A stretch of 64,000 bases of DNA from Salinarimonas sp. (GTDB lineage Bacteria; Pseudomonadota; Alphaproteobacteria; Rhizobiales; Beijerinckiaceae): NCBI RefSeq assembly GCF_040111675.1, contig NZ_CP157794.1:3803501-3867500 (forward strand). Direction: 5' to 3'. How positions within the stretch are numbered: the first letter of the stretch is position 1; every line of letters begins with the position of its first letter. The position numbers were made by a program, and so were the translations under genes. Positions 1 to 8,606 of this stretch are shown here, in pieces. The notes below the pieces were generated by a model that was not told the DNA's origin, did no database searches, and worked only from the letters and a program-made list of their open reading frames with translations.

Positions 1-312
1 ATGACCACCTTCGACGACCGCGAATCCGCCTTCGAGAACAAGTTCGCGCACGACGAGGAGCTCCGCTTCAAGGCGGTGTCCCGCCGCGACCGGCTCATCG
101 GCCTGTGGGCGGCGGAGAAGCTCGGGAAGACCGGCGCCGACGCCGACGCCTACGCCCGCGACGTCGTCTCCACCGACCTCAAGAAGCCCGGCGACGAGGA
201 CGTCTACGACAAGCTCCGCGCCGACCTGCCCGCGGACGTCCCCGACGCCGAGATCCGCAAGCAGATGCTCGACCTCCTCGCCCGCGCGGTGAAGGAGATC
301 GAGACGCAGTGA
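1..312 (+). CDS. DUF1476 protein, F1-ATPase zeta-type inhibitor
   Basis: A 103-residue soluble protein of the DUF1476 family. In alphaproteobacteria this family includes the zeta subunit, which binds the F1 part of ATP synthase and blocks wasteful ATP hydrolysis. Seen here: the conserved start TTFDDRESAFENKF, a charged helical body (FKAVSRRDRLIGLWAAEKLG), and a C-terminal helix with the family's DxEIRKQMLDLLARAV pattern. Length fits the family. The ATG is the first base of the window, so the ribosome binding site and promoter cannot be seen. No operon partner is visible downstream; a repeat follows. The family call is firm; the inhibitor role is inferred from relatives. Confidence 0.9.
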   Translation: MTTFDDRESAFENKFAHDEELRFKAVSRRDRLIGLWAAEKLGKTGADADAYARDVVSTDLKKPGDEDVYDKLRADLPADVPDAEIRKQMLDLLARAVKEIETQ

Positions 313-405
313 CGACGTGACGTAGCCGATTCACACACCGTTCCGCGCCGCCGGCAGCCGAGGACGAGCGACGTCGCGGAGCTGCTCGGCGGGCGCCGAG
401 CCTTC

Positions 406-600
406 TCCTTCCCTGTAGGGGAAGGTGGCTCGGCGAAGCCGAGACGGATGGGGCGCGCGGCACGCGCGTTCGGCGAAGCCGAAATCGACGGTCGAGCCGG
501 ACGCCGCCGGCGGCTTCCGCTTCGCGGAACGCGTCGCTCGCGCGCCGCGCCCATCCGTCACGCCGCTTCGCGGCGCGACACCTTCCCCTACAGGGAAGGA
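406..600. repeat. Inverted pair of RPE-like palindromic repeats
   Basis: The gap 313-732 has no gene. It holds two units in opposite orientation: TCCTTCCCTGTA-GGGGAAGGTG at 406-427 is matched perfectly by its reverse complement at 579-600. Each end is itself a small hairpin (TTCCC-TGTA-GGGGAA). Inside are more degenerate palindromes, such as TTCGGCGAAGCCGAA near 469-483. This layout resembles the palindromic intergenic repeats common in Hyphomicrobiales. Confidence 0.75.
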
Positions 601-732
601 AAGCGTCGGCCGTCCGCGTCGCCACCCGAGCCGTGCGCATCGCCGTCCTCCATCCGCCCGACCTTGCGCTCGATCAAGGCGCGCCCGCTCCCGTCCCCCC
701 ATGCTCGGCCTCGTCACACAGGAGACGACGCC

Positions 733-996
733 ATGAAGAGCATGATCGAGGGTCTGCGCGAGGCCGCCAACCGTCCCCGGCTGATGGGGGAGATGATGCG
801 GCGCCTCGACGTCGATCCCGACGCGCTGGCAGCGGAAGGCCACGGCCTCGCGCTCGCCCACGCCGCGCGGCGCTGCGCCGGCTGCGAGCACGAGGGCGCC
901 TGCCGCTCCTGGCTCGCCGAGCACGATCACGCGGAGCACGCGCCCTCCTTCTGCGCCAACGACGGCTTCTTCGAGAGCGTCAAGGCCGACGCCTGA
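733..996 (+). CDS. DUF6455 family protein
   Basis: An 87-residue protein resembling DUF6455, a small alphaproteobacterial family of unknown function. It carries a Cys cluster, CAGCEHEGAC, followed by a third region FCAND, which could bind a metal or iron-sulfur cluster; that is an inference. The ATG at 733 follows GGAGACGACGCC, giving a ribosome binding site at a good distance, so the much longer upstream reading frame through the repeat was rejected. It has no signal peptide or membrane helix. It is followed 128 bases later by serA on the same strand with no visible functional link. Confidence 0.75.
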   Translation: MKSMIEGLREAANRPRLMGEMMRRLDVDPDALAAEGHGLALAHAARRCAGCEHEGACRSWLAEHDHAEHAPSFCANDGFFESVKADA

Positions 997-1124
997 CGGT
1001 CCCGCTCGCCGCGGCCCAGCCATGCGCGGGGGTCTCGCATGCGCGGGGGCGGCTTGATTCGAGGTCGAAGGACTGCGACATCGGTCGGGCATTCCCCCCG
1101 ACCCTCGCGCTCCGAGACCGACCG

Positions 1125-2372
1125 ATGACCGCCCCGCTCTCCCTGTCCAAGGACAAGATCAAGATCCTGCTCCTCGAGAACGTCAACGACAGCGCGGTGG
1201 CGCTGATGGAGGCGGCGGGCTACGTCTCGATCACCCGGCTCAAGACCGCGCTCGACGGCGAGGCGCTGAAGCAGGCGCTCCAGGGCGTCCACATCCTGGG
1301 CATCCGCTCGCGCACGCAGCTGACCGAGGAGGTCTTCGCCGCCGCCGACCGTCTCGTCGCGGTCGGCTGCTTCTCGGTGGGCACCAACCAGGTCGACCTC
1401 GACGCGGCGCGCCGGCGGGGCGTGCCGGTCTTCAACGCGCCCTTCTCGAACACGCGCTCGGTGGCGGAGCTGACGCTCGCCGAGATCGTCATGCTGATGC
1501 GCCGGATCGTGCCGCGCTCCGACGCCGCCCATCGCGGCGGCTGGGACAAGTCGGCGGCGGACAGCCACGAGGTGCGCGGCAAGTGCCTCGGCATCGTCGG
1601 CTACGGCAATATCGGCTCGCAGCTCTCGACGCTGGCCGAGAGCTACGGGATGCGCGTGATCTACTACGACCGCACCGACAAGCTGCGCCACGGCAACACC
1701 GAGCCCGTCGACACGCTCCAGGAGCTCCTCGAATGCGCCGACGTGGTGACGCTCCACGTCCCCGAGACGCCGGAGACCGCCGGCATGATCGGCGAGCGCG
1801 AGATCCGCGCCATGAAGGCGGGCGCCTACCTCATCAACAATTCCCGCGGCACCGTGGTCGATCTCGGGGCGCTCGCCGCGGCCCTGAAGGACGGCCACCT
1901 GCGCGGGGCGGCGATCGACGTCTTCCCGAAGGAGCCCGGCTCCAACGAGGAGCGCTTCGAGAGCCCGCTCCAGGGCATCGACAACGTCATCCTCACCCCG
2001 CATGTCGGCGGCTCGACCGTGGAGGCGCAGGAGCGCATCGGCGTCGAGGTGGCGCGCAAGCTCGTCGAGTATTCCGATGTCGGCGCGACGGTGGGCGCCG
2101 TGAACTTCCCGCAGGCGCAGCTCCCGGGCCGCGCCCACGGCACGCGCTTCATCCACGTGCACGAGAACGTGCCGGGCATGCTCCAGCGCCTGATCGGCTG
2201 CTTCGCCGACCGGGGCATCAACATCGCCGGGCAGTACCTGCAGACCGACGGCGCCATCGGCTACGTCGTGGTCGAGGTCGACGGCGTCCCGGACGACAGC
2301 CGCGAGCTCCTCGCCGACCTGCGGGGCCTGGAAGGCACGATCCGGGCCCGCATCCTCTATATGCGGCAATAA
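1125..2372 (+). CDS. serA: D-3-phosphoglycerate dehydrogenase
   Basis: A 415-residue enzyme that oxidises 3-phosphoglycerate to 3-phosphohydroxypyruvate with NAD, the first step of serine synthesis, in the cytosol. Order of domains: split substrate domain, Rossmann domain with GYGNIGSQLSTLAESYGM around residues 155-175, then NNSRGTVVD (substrate Arg), DVFPKEPG and LTPHVGGST (catalytic His), and a C-terminal ACT domain ending near the stop (FADRGINIAGQYLQTDG). The length matches the short E. coli-type enzyme with one ACT domain, which is usually feedback-inhibited by serine. The ATG at 1125 was chosen because homology starts there (LSLSKDKIKILLLENV). A GC hairpin follows at 2393. Confidence 0.95.
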   Translation: MTAPLSLSKDKIKILLLENVNDSAVALMEAAGYVSITRLKTALDGEALKQALQGVHILGIRSRTQLTEEVFAAADRLVAVGCFSVGTNQVDLDAARRRGVPVFNAPFSNTRSVAELTLAEIVMLMRRIVPRSDAAHRGGWDKSAADSHEVRGKCLGIVGYGNIGSQLSTLAESYGMRVIYYDRTDKLRHGNTEPVDTLQELLECADVVTLHVPETPETAGMIGEREIRAMKAGAYLINNSRGTVVDLGALAAALKDGHLRGAAIDVFPKEPGSNEERFESPLQGIDNVILTPHVGGSTVEAQERIGVEVARKLVEYSDVGATVGAVNFPQAQLPGRAHGTRFIHVHENVPGMLQRLIGCFADRGINIAGQYLQTDGAIGYVVVEVDGVPDDSRELLADLRGLEGTIRARILYMRQ

Positions 2373-2392
2373 GGCCACAGCGCCCGAGGAAA

Positions 2393-2425
2393 ACCGTCCG
2401 CGAAGGGCGCGCGAGCGCGGACGGT
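2393..2425 (+). terminator. Possible serA terminator hairpin
   Basis: A perfect 10-bp stem, ACCGTCCGCG at 2393-2402 against CGCGGACGGT at 2416-2425, with a 13-base loop, 20 bases after the serA stop. There is no T-run on the plus side (CTTGCGG follows), so it may act weakly or with Rho. An AAAA precedes it, giving a short T-run on the minus strand. Confidence 0.45.
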
Positions 2426-2521
2426 CTTGCGGTGCGGTAAGCGTTCCTTAAGAGCAGTCGTTAACCATGACGGAGCCGCGATTCCCGCGGCGTCGTGCTC
2501 GTTCGCCGGATTTGATCGCCC

Positions 2522-3187
2522 ATGCTCGCGCGTCTCGTTCTCGTTCTGCTGATCGGCGCCCTCGCCGCCTGCAACGCCGCCACGACCGCCGAGGGGCCCG
2601 CCGCCCGCGGCGAATGGATTTCCCCCGCCGTCCTGGCCCAGGCCGCGGACGGCACGGCCGCCTGGTACACCGGCTACAAGGACGACGAGCCCTTCGACAT
2701 CCCGCTCGTCAACCGCGCCCTGATGAAGCCCGAGCTGATGCGCCAGCGCGTGAGCTACACGGGCGGCGAGGCGCCCGGCACCATCGTCGTCGATATCGAC
2801 GCCCGCTTCCTCTACCTCGTCGAGGAGGGCGGCAAGGCGATGCGTTACGGCATCGGGGTGGGCCGCAACGGCTTCTCCTGGCGCGGCGCGGCCCGCGTCG
2901 GCCGCAAGGGCGTGTGGCCGGCCTGGAGCCCCACCGACAACATGCGCCGCATCACGCCGGATCTGCCGGCCTACATGGAAGGCGGCATCGGCAACCCGCT
3001 CGGCGCCCGCGCGCTCTACCTCTACCAAGGCAATCGCGACACGCTGTTCCGCATCCACGGCACCAACGAGCCCTGGTCCATCGGCGAGGCCGTCTCCTCG
3101 GGCTGCGTGCGCCTCCTCAACGAGGACATCGTCGACCTCTTCGAGCGCGTCCCCGTCGGCGCCACCGTGGTGGTGCGCCGCGGCTGA
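2522..3187 (+). CDS. L,D-transpeptidase lipoprotein (ErfK/YkuD family)
   Basis: A 221-residue envelope enzyme of the YkuD fold, which makes 3-3 peptidoglycan crosslinks or attaches proteins to peptidoglycan. The N-terminus MLARLVLVLLIGALAAC is a lipoprotein signal with lipobox Cys at residue 17, so it should be anchored to a membrane on the periplasmic side. The catalytic block is complete: HGTNEPWSIGEAVSSGCVRL, with His179 and Cys195. The segment before it (IVVDIDARFLYLV, then YGIGVGRNGFSW) is the usual YkuD beta-sheet start. It is a single gene, convergent with pdxH, with a strong terminator hairpin between them. Confidence 0.92.
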   Translation: MLARLVLVLLIGALAACNAATTAEGPAARGEWISPAVLAQAADGTAAWYTGYKDDEPFDIPLVNRALMKPELMRQRVSYTGGEAPGTIVVDIDARFLYLVEEGGKAMRYGIGVGRNGFSWRGAARVGRKGVWPAWSPTDNMRRITPDLPAYMEGGIGNPLGARALYLYQGNRDTLFRIHGTNEPWSIGEAVSSGCVRLLNEDIVDLFERVPVGATVVVRRG

Positions 3188-3217
3188 TCTCGGGCGAAGC
3201 GAGACGATCGACATCGC

Positions 3218-3243
3218 CGGGCGGCGTCGCGGGACGCCGCCCG
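3218..3243. terminator. Bidirectional terminator between ldt and pdxH
   Basis: A perfect 11-bp stem, CGGGCGGCGTC at 3218-3228 and GACGCCGCCCG at 3233-3243, with a 4-base loop, followed by TTCTCGTTC. It lies in the 63-base gap between two convergent genes, so it can serve both. Confidence 0.75.
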
Positions 3244-3250
3244 TTCTCGT

Positions 3251-3859
3251 TCACGGATAGAGCCGCGTGCGCTCCCAGCCCTCCCCCGCGCGGGCGAAGA
3301 CCACGCGGTCGTGCAGGCGGAAGGGCCGGTCGGCCCAGAACTCGATCGTCTGCGGCAGGATGCGGAAGCCCGTCCAGTGGGGCGGACGCGGAATCTCGCC
3401 GACCGCGTATTTCGCGGCGTTGACGGCCACCGCCTTCTCCAGCGCGAACCGGCTCTCGAGCGGGCGCGACTGCTGGCTCGCCCAGGCGCCGATCCGGCTC
3501 TGGCGCGGGCGCGAGGCGTAGTAGGCGTCCGCCTCCTCGTCGCTCACGCGCTCCACCGCGCCGCGCACGCGCACCTGCCGGCGCAGGCTCTTCCAATGCA
3601 GGCAGAGCGCCGCCTGAGGATTGGCTTCGAGCTCGCGGCCCTTGTTCGATTCGGTGTTGGTGTAGAACACGAAGCCGCGCGGGTCGAAGCCCTTGAGCAG
3701 CACCATGCGCACGTTCGGCAGGCCCGATGCGTCCGCCGTCGCCAGCGCGATGGCGTTCGGGTCGTTCGGCTCGGAGGCCTTCGCCTCCTCGAACCAGGCT
3801 TCGAACAGCGCATAGGGCTCCTGCGCCTCGGTGAAGTCACCGCCCGTTAACGCGTCCAC
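3251..3859 (-). CDS. pdxH: Pyridoxamine 5'-phosphate oxidase
   Basis: A 202-residue FMN enzyme that oxidises pyridoxamine or pyridoxine phosphate to pyridoxal phosphate, the last step of vitamin B6 synthesis and salvage. Seen: the FMN-binding stretch VRMVLLKGFDPRGFVFYTN, the S-N-K-G-R-E-L motif, SRQSRIGAWASQQS-type substrate loop, PPHWTGFRILPQTIEFW, and the family's typical C-terminal ending ERTRLYP. The likely start is GTG at 3859, preceded by GGAGAG at good spacing. It is divergent from the lipoprotein gene at 3899, so the short 39-base gap must hold promoters for both. Confidence 0.94.
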   Translation of the reverse strand: MDALTGGDFTEAQEPYALFEAWFEEAKASEPNDPNAIALATADASGLPNVRMVLLKGFDPRGFVFYTNTESNKGRELEANPQAALCLHWKSLRRQVRVRGAVERVSDEEADAYYASRPRQSRIGAWASQQSRPLESRFALEKAVAVNAAKYAVGEIPRPPHWTGFRILPQTIEFWADRPFRLHDRVVFARAGEGWERTRLYP

Positions 3860-3898
3860 GATTCACTCTCCGCTCGTGGTGGTCGCGAGAGGACGAGG

Positions 3899-4465
3899 AT
3901 GCCGCTCCCGCAAGGATGTGTCGCGTCGGGTTATAGGGCGAAACGGCCGCGCGGCGAAGGGGCGGCCGCCGCGCTGTGCGTCGCGGCCGCGCTCGCCGTC
4001 GCCGGCTGCGGGACGGCGAGCCCGCTCGATCTCCTCGCCGCGAGCGACCCGCTGACCACGGGCGCCCTCCCCGCTTCGGAGCATCTGGCGCTCGGGCTGC
4101 ACGGGCCCGGCCTCGCCACGGCGCGCGCCGCCCGCGATGGGGCCCTCGCCGAGGCGCTCGACCCGCTCGGTCCCGGTGCGCCGATCGCCTGGCGCGATCC
4201 GGAGAGCGGCGCCGCGGGCGCGGTGGCGGCCATCGCCGGGCCGACGGTGCGGGACGATCTCGTCTGCCGCCGCTTCCGCGCCGAGACCCTGCCCGACGGC
4301 CGGCCTCCATCCCGCTTCGTGGGCGAAGCCTGCCGCCTCTCCGCGACCGCCTGGCGGATCGAGGCGGCCGAGCCCGCCTCGGAGACGACCGGCGCGGAGG
4401 CGGAGGGGGCGCCGGCGGCCGACGCGGGGCTTCCCGCCGATCTGATGCCGGACCTCTCCGGGTGA
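3899..4465 (+). CDS. Putative RT0821/Lpp0805-like surface lipoprotein
   Basis: A 188-residue protein. A charged N-terminal stretch precedes a hydrophobic helix ending LAVAGC, a likely lipobox around residue 37. The central part (ALDPLGPGAPIAWRDPESGAAG, then VRDDLVCRRFRAE and GEACR) resembles the RT0821/Lpp0805 family of alphaproteobacterial outer-surface proteins related to the 17-kDa antigens. The acidic Ala/Glu-rich tail is low complexity. The ATG at 3899 leaves a long charged lead before the signal; a later start would look more natural, but no better ATG is visible. Family assignment is tentative. Confidence 0.6.
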   Translation: MPLPQGCVASGYRAKRPRGEGAAAALCVAAALAVAGCGTASPLDLLAASDPLTTGALPASEHLALGLHGPGLATARAARDGALAEALDPLGPGAPIAWRDPESGAAGAVAAIAGPTVRDDLVCRRFRAETLPDGRPPSRFVGEACRLSATAWRIEAAEPASETTGAEAEGAPAADAGLPADLMPDLSG

Positions 4466-4576
4466 TGCCGCAGCGCAGTTGCGCGGGCGCAACACTCCAC
4501 CCATATCCAATGCGATCGGCGGCGCGCGCCTCCCCTGCGCCGCCGTCCACACGAACCGGCTGACCGAGAACGAGCG

Positions 4577-5575
4577 ATGCGCGACCCCTACGACGTCCTG
4601 GGCGTCTCCCGCCAGGCGAGCGAGGCCGATATCAAGAAGGCCTTCCGCAAGCTCGCCAAGGAATACCACCCCGACCAGAACAAGGACCCGAAGGCCGGGG
4701 CCAAGTTCGCCGAGGTGAATTCCGCCTACGAGATCCTGGGCGATGCGGGCAAGCGCAAGCAGTTCGACCGCGGCGAGATCGACGCCGAGGGCAAGCCGCG
4801 CTTTCGCGGCTTCGAGGGCTTCGGCGGCGGCGGCGCCGGGCGCGGCGCGGGAGGGGGCGGCTTCGGCGGGTTCGAAGGCTTCGAGGGGTTCGCCCGCGGC
4901 GCGCGCGGGGCCGGCGGCGGCTCGGCCGACGACCTGTTCTCGCAGATCTTCGGCGAGGCCTTCCGGCAGGCCGAAGCCCGCGGCGCGGGCGGCGGGGCCG
5001 GGCCCGGCGGCTTCGGCGGCTTTTCCGGCGCGCGCGGCCCGGGAGGCGGCGCGGGCCGCCGCGCGAGCGCCAAGGGCGAGGACGTCTCGGCCACGATGAC
5101 GGTGACGCTCGAGGAGATGGCGGCTGGCGCGACGAAGCGGGTGAGCCTGCCCACCGGCCGCGAGGTCGAGGTGATGGTGCCCAAGGGCGTCTCCGACGGC
5201 CAGACGATCCGCCTGCGCGGTCTCGGCCATCCGAGCGCGCTCGGCGAGCCGGGGGACGTGCTCCTCACGGTGGAGATCGCGCCCCACGAGCGCTTCGCGA
5301 AGGAGGGCGCGGACCTGCGCGTGCGCGTGCCCGTCGACCTCGCCGACGCCGTGCTCGGCGCGAGCGTGCGCGTGCCCACCCTCACGGGCGCCGTCGACAT
5401 GAAGGTCCCCCCCATGTCCTCCGGCGGCCGCGCCTTCCGCCTGCGCGGCAAGGGCCTGCCGACGAAGACCGGCACCGGCGACCTCCTCGCCGTCCTCGAG
5501 ATCCGCCTGCCGGAGGAGGCGGACGAGGGGCTTCTGGACTATGCGCGGCGGGTGCGGGGGGTGAAGACGGCCTGA
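4577..5575 (+). CDS. DnaJ-class co-chaperone (CbpA-like)
   Basis: A 332-residue Hsp40. It has an N-terminal J domain with the HPD motif at residues 31-33 (YHPDQNKDPKAG), which stimulates DnaK ATPase; a long Gly/Phe-rich linker (about 75-170) made of GFGG and GFEGFEGF repeats; then the two beta-barrel substrate domains (VTLEEMAAGATKRVSL, VEIAPHERFAKEGADL, LRGKGLP). The Cys-rich zinc finger of true DnaJ is absent, so it is a type B, CbpA-like co-chaperone. The GC-rich linker encodes an unusually high Gly and Ala share. It stands alone; fabI follows after 142 bases. Confidence 0.93.
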   Translation: MRDPYDVLGVSRQASEADIKKAFRKLAKEYHPDQNKDPKAGAKFAEVNSAYEILGDAGKRKQFDRGEIDAEGKPRFRGFEGFGGGGAGRGAGGGGFGGFEGFEGFARGARGAGGGSADDLFSQIFGEAFRQAEARGAGGGAGPGGFGGFSGARGPGGGAGRRASAKGEDVSATMTVTLEEMAAGATKRVSLPTGREVEVMVPKGVSDGQTIRLRGLGHPSALGEPGDVLLTVEIAPHERFAKEGADLRVRVPVDLADAVLGASVRVPTLTGAVDMKVPPMSSGGRAFRLRGKGLPTKTGTGDLLAVLEIRLPEEADEGLLDYARRVRGVKTA

Positions 5576-5717
5576 TCTCCCGATTCCGCCGGGGAAAACC
5601 CACCCTACCCCCGCAACGCCCGCGCGTGATCGCGCATTCGCGCTTTCCTGTGGCGTCCGGGTCGGCTAAAGAGGCGGCGCACAACGGCCAACTCGGGTTC
5701 GACAGGTCAGGTGGTTC

Positions 5718-6542
5718 ATGGCGGACGAGACCAGTTCCGGCATCCTCGCCGGTAAGCGCGGATTGATCATGGGCGTGGCGAACAATCGCTCCATCGCCTG
5801 GGGAATCGCCAAGGCCGCGCGCCAGCAGGGGGCCTCGCTCGCCTTCACCTACCAGGGCGACGCCTTGAAGAAGCGGGTCGAGCCGCTCGCCAAGGAGCTC
5901 GACGCGGCCCTCGTCGGGCATTGCGACGTCACCGATCCCGCCACCATCGACGCGGTCTTCGCCGAGACGGAAAAGGTCTTCGGGACCATCGACTTCGTCG
6001 TTCACGCCATCGCCTTTTCCGACAAGGACGAGCTCATCGGCCGCTACGTCGACACGTCGGAGGAGAACTTCACGCGCTCGCTCGCGATCTCCTGCTACTC
6101 GTTCACGGCGGTCGCGCAGCGCGCCGAGAAGCTGATGCCGAACGGCGGCGCGCTGCTGACGCTAACCTATTACGGCGCCGAGAAGTGGATGCCGCACTAC
6201 AACGTCATGGGCGTGGCGAAGGCCGCGCTGGAGGCGTCGGTGCGCTACATGGCGGCCGATCTCGGACCCAACGCCATCCGCGTCAACGCCCTCTCGGCCG
6301 GCCCGATCAAGACGCTCGCGGGCTCCGCGATCGGCGACTTCCGCTACATACTGAAGTGGAACGCTTACAACTCACCGCTGCGCCGGAACACGACGATCGA
6401 GGAAGTGGGCGAGACCGCCGCTTTCCTGCTGTCCGACATGGCGCGCGGCATCACCGGCGAGACGGTCCACGTCGATTCGGGCTACCACGTCGTCGGCATG
6501 AAGAACCCGGACGCGCCGGACATCTCGCTCGATCGGGACTGA
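5718..6542 (+). CDS. fabI: Enoyl-ACP reductase (NADH)
   Basis: A 274-residue short-chain-dehydrogenase-fold enzyme that reduces trans-2-enoyl-ACP in the last step of fatty acid elongation. Seen: the FabI cofactor motif GLIMGVANNRSIAWG, and the family's widely spaced catalytic pair Tyr161 and Lys168 in TYYGAEKWMPHYNVMGVAK, with the second Tyr at 152. SAGPIKTLAGSAIGDF is the substrate-binding loop. The N-terminus SSGILAGKRGLI is typical for alphaproteobacterial FabI. A GTG-initiated phosphatase gene starts 20 bases downstream, so the two are probably co-transcribed. Confidence 0.96.
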   Translation: MADETSSGILAGKRGLIMGVANNRSIAWGIAKAARQQGASLAFTYQGDALKKRVEPLAKELDAALVGHCDVTDPATIDAVFAETEKVFGTIDFVVHAIAFSDKDELIGRYVDTSEENFTRSLAISCYSFTAVAQRAEKLMPNGGALLTLTYYGAEKWMPHYNVMGVAKAALEASVRYMAADLGPNAIRVNALSAGPIKTLAGSAIGDFRYILKWNAYNSPLRRNTTIEEVGETAAFLLSDMARGITGETVHVDSGYHVVGMKNPDAPDISLDRD

Positions 6543-6561
6543 GACAGCCGAGAGGCCAGCC

Positions 6562-7149
6562 GTGGCGGGACCCGTCCTCTACTTCGTCCGCCACGGCGAG
6601 ACGGACTGGAACGCGCAAGGCCGCCTGCAGGGCGGGCGCGACACGCAGCTGAACGCGCTCGGCCGCGTCCAGGCCGAGGCCGCCGCGCGCACCCTGCGCG
6701 GGCTGGTGCGCGGCGACCCGGGCAAGCTCGACTTCGTCGCCTCCCCCATGCGCCGCACCCGCGACACGATGGAGATCCTGCGCGGGACGCTCGGCCTCGA
6801 CCGCGCCGCCTACCGCCTCGACCCGCGCCTCGTGGAGATCTCGTTCGGAGACTGGGAGAGCTTCACCTGGCCCGAGATCCGCGCCCGCGACCCGGAGGGC
6901 GCCGCCGCGCGCGAGGCGGACAAGTGGGGCTACGTGCCGCCGGGCGGCGAGAGCTACGCGATGCTGGCCGAACGCCTCGCGCCGGTCGCCGCCGAGGTCG
7001 CCCGCGACACGGTGATGGTGGCCCATGGCGGCGTCGCGCGCGCGCTCCTCACCCTGCTCGCGGACGCGCCGCGGGCCCGCGCGCCCCACCTCGACATCTG
7101 GCAGGGTCGCGTGCTCGTGGTCCAGGACGGGCATTGGCGCTGGGTGTGA
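6562..7149 (+). CDS. Histidine phosphatase family protein
   Basis: A 195-residue phosphoglycerate-mutase-fold phosphatase. The phospho-accepting motif is FVRHGETDWN (His11), and the second catalytic His lies in VMVAHGGVARALL. SPMRRTRDTMEI and LVEISFGDWESFTW are the other family signatures. The substrate cannot be told from the sequence; candidates are small phospho-metabolites. The start is GTG at 6562, with AGAGG just upstream. It sits directly behind fabI, a pairing that recurs in related genomes by my recollection, which suggests co-transcription. It is convergent with the M48 protease gene. Confidence 0.9.
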   Translation: MAGPVLYFVRHGETDWNAQGRLQGGRDTQLNALGRVQAEAAARTLRGLVRGDPGKLDFVASPMRRTRDTMEILRGTLGLDRAAYRLDPRLVEISFGDWESFTWPEIRARDPEGAAAREADKWGYVPPGGESYAMLAERLAPVAAEVARDTVMVAHGGVARALLTLLADAPRARAPHLDIWQGRVLVVQDGHWRWV

Positions 7150-7175
7150 GAGGCGGCGGGCGGCGCCCTGCCCTC

Positions 7176-8606
7176 CTACCCGGCGATCACCTTGTAGCGC
7201 TCCCCCGGCACGATCCGCGTGTGCTCGAACAGACCGTTGAGCGTGCGGAAGGTCTCCACCGGCTTGTCCGTCTGCATGCGCGCGGCGAGCGTCTCCAGCG
7301 TGTCGCCGGGGGCGGCCGTGACGATACGCACGCGCAGGCGCGAGAGAGCCGCGATCTCGGCCTCCGTGATGCGGCGGATGCTGGAGAGGGTGCGCTGGAA
7401 GGCCGCCTCGGCGCCCGGGTCGTTGGCGCGAAACGCGAAGATCAGGCGGTAGACGTCCGCGCCCGCGCGCACGGCGGCGACGCGGAAGCGCCAGGCGTCG
7501 CCCTGCGAGGTCGCGACCGCCGCGGGCAGGCCGTTGACGACGGTCTCCTCCACGTCCCCGGTCTCGACGGCGTCGGTCCAGGTGGCGCGCAAGACGTCGG
7601 GAAGGCTCTGGCCGTCCTCGACCTCGACGGCGTCGAACATCAGCCGGCGCTCGCCGTCGGGCGAGGAGCCGAGGACGGCGCGGGTGGAATTGTCCAGCGT
7701 GAAGCCGTCCGGCGCGGAGAAGCCGATGGCGAGGCGGGCGTTGAGGTAGCGCGCGCCGCGCACCAGCCCGTCGCGCGGGTCGTCGCCGTAGGCCACGCCC
7801 TCGATCGCCGCGAGGTAGGCGGCGCGATCGCCGGCGCCGAGCCCCGGCGCGCCGATGCGGCGGGCGGCGGCGCGGGCCTCGGCGATGCGCTCGGGCGTCG
7901 AGGGGTGGGTCGCGAGCCGCGCGGAGGTCGGATCGCCCGACTCGGAGAGGCCGGACTGGAGCGCCACGTAGCGGTCGAGCGCGGTGAGGAAGCGCGCGGC
8001 GCCGAACGGGTCGAACCCGGCGCCGGCGAGGGTGCGCACGCTCACCGCGTCCGCCTCGAGCTCCTGCGTGCGGGAGAAGCGCGCGAAGTCGTAGCGCGAC
8101 GTCTCGCGGATATCGGCGCTGGCGCGCTGGTCGCGCAGCACGTCGGAGACGACGCGGCTGACGAGGGCGGAGCGCGCCTCCAGCTCGGCGCGGCCCGCGG
8201 CGTGGCGCAGGGTGACGTGGGCGATCTCGTGCGCCATCACGGCGGCGAGCTCGGACTTGTCGTTGGCGAGCGCGAGCAGACCGCGGGTGACGTAGAGCCG
8301 CCCCGAGGGCAGGGCGAAGGCGTTGACGGCGGGCGTATCGAGAATGGTGACGCGATAGCGCTCGTCCGGGCGCTCGGTGGCGGCGACGAGCGTCGTCGTC
8401 ATCTCCTCGATGAGCCGTCGCGCCTGCGGCGCCTCGTACTCGCCGCCGAAGCTCGCCACGAGCTGCTCGTGCTCGCTGTCGACGCCGGTCACCGCCGGCG
8501 CCTGCGGCGGGACGGGCGGCGATCCGAACAGGATCGAGCAGCCGCCGAGCAGGGAGGCCGCGAGGGCTGCGGCGGCGAGCCGCTTCAGGGTCGACGGGGT
8601 GGTCAT
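7176..8606 (-). CDS. M48 family metalloprotease with LysM-like tail (BepA/LoiP type)
   Basis: A 476-residue lipoprotein protease. The signal MTTPSTLKRLAAAALAASLLGGC has lipobox Cys23. The zinc motif HEIAH is at residues 126-130, and the third ligand region SRTQELEADAVSVRTLA follows. The C-terminus (RIVTAAPGDTLETLA, LNGLFEHTRIVPGERYKVI) is a LysM-like peptidoglycan-binding domain. Relatives act in outer-membrane protein quality control. The start at 8606 was preferred over a longer frame because it begins the signal peptide and overlaps the stop of the upstream gene by ATGA, showing translational coupling. Confidence 0.9.
   Translation of the reverse strand: MTTPSTLKRLAAAALAASLLGGCSILFGSPPVPPQAPAVTGVDSEHEQLVASFGGEYEAPQARRLIEEMTTTLVAATERPDERYRVTILDTPAVNAFALPSGRLYVTRGLLALANDKSELAAVMAHEIAHVTLRHAAGRAELEARSALVSRVVSDVLRDQRASADIRETSRYDFARFSRTQELEADAVSVRTLAGAGFDPFGAARFLTALDRYVALQSGLSESGDPTSARLATHPSTPERIAEARAAARRIGAPGLGAGDRAAYLAAIEGVAYGDDPRDGLVRGARYLNARLAIGFSAPDGFTLDNSTRAVLGSSPDGERRLMFDAVEVEDGQSLPDVLRATWTDAVETGDVEETVVNGLPAAVATSQGDAWRFRVAAVRAGADVYRLIFAFRANDPGAEAAFQRTLSSIRRITEAEIAALSRLRVRIVTAAPGDTLETLAARMQTDKPVETFRTLNGLFEHTRIVPGERYKVIAG

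Noticed and set aside
2451..2468. CtrA site upstream of the L,D-transpeptidase
   Set aside because: TTAA and TTAAC are 9 bases apart, while the CtrA box needs 7.
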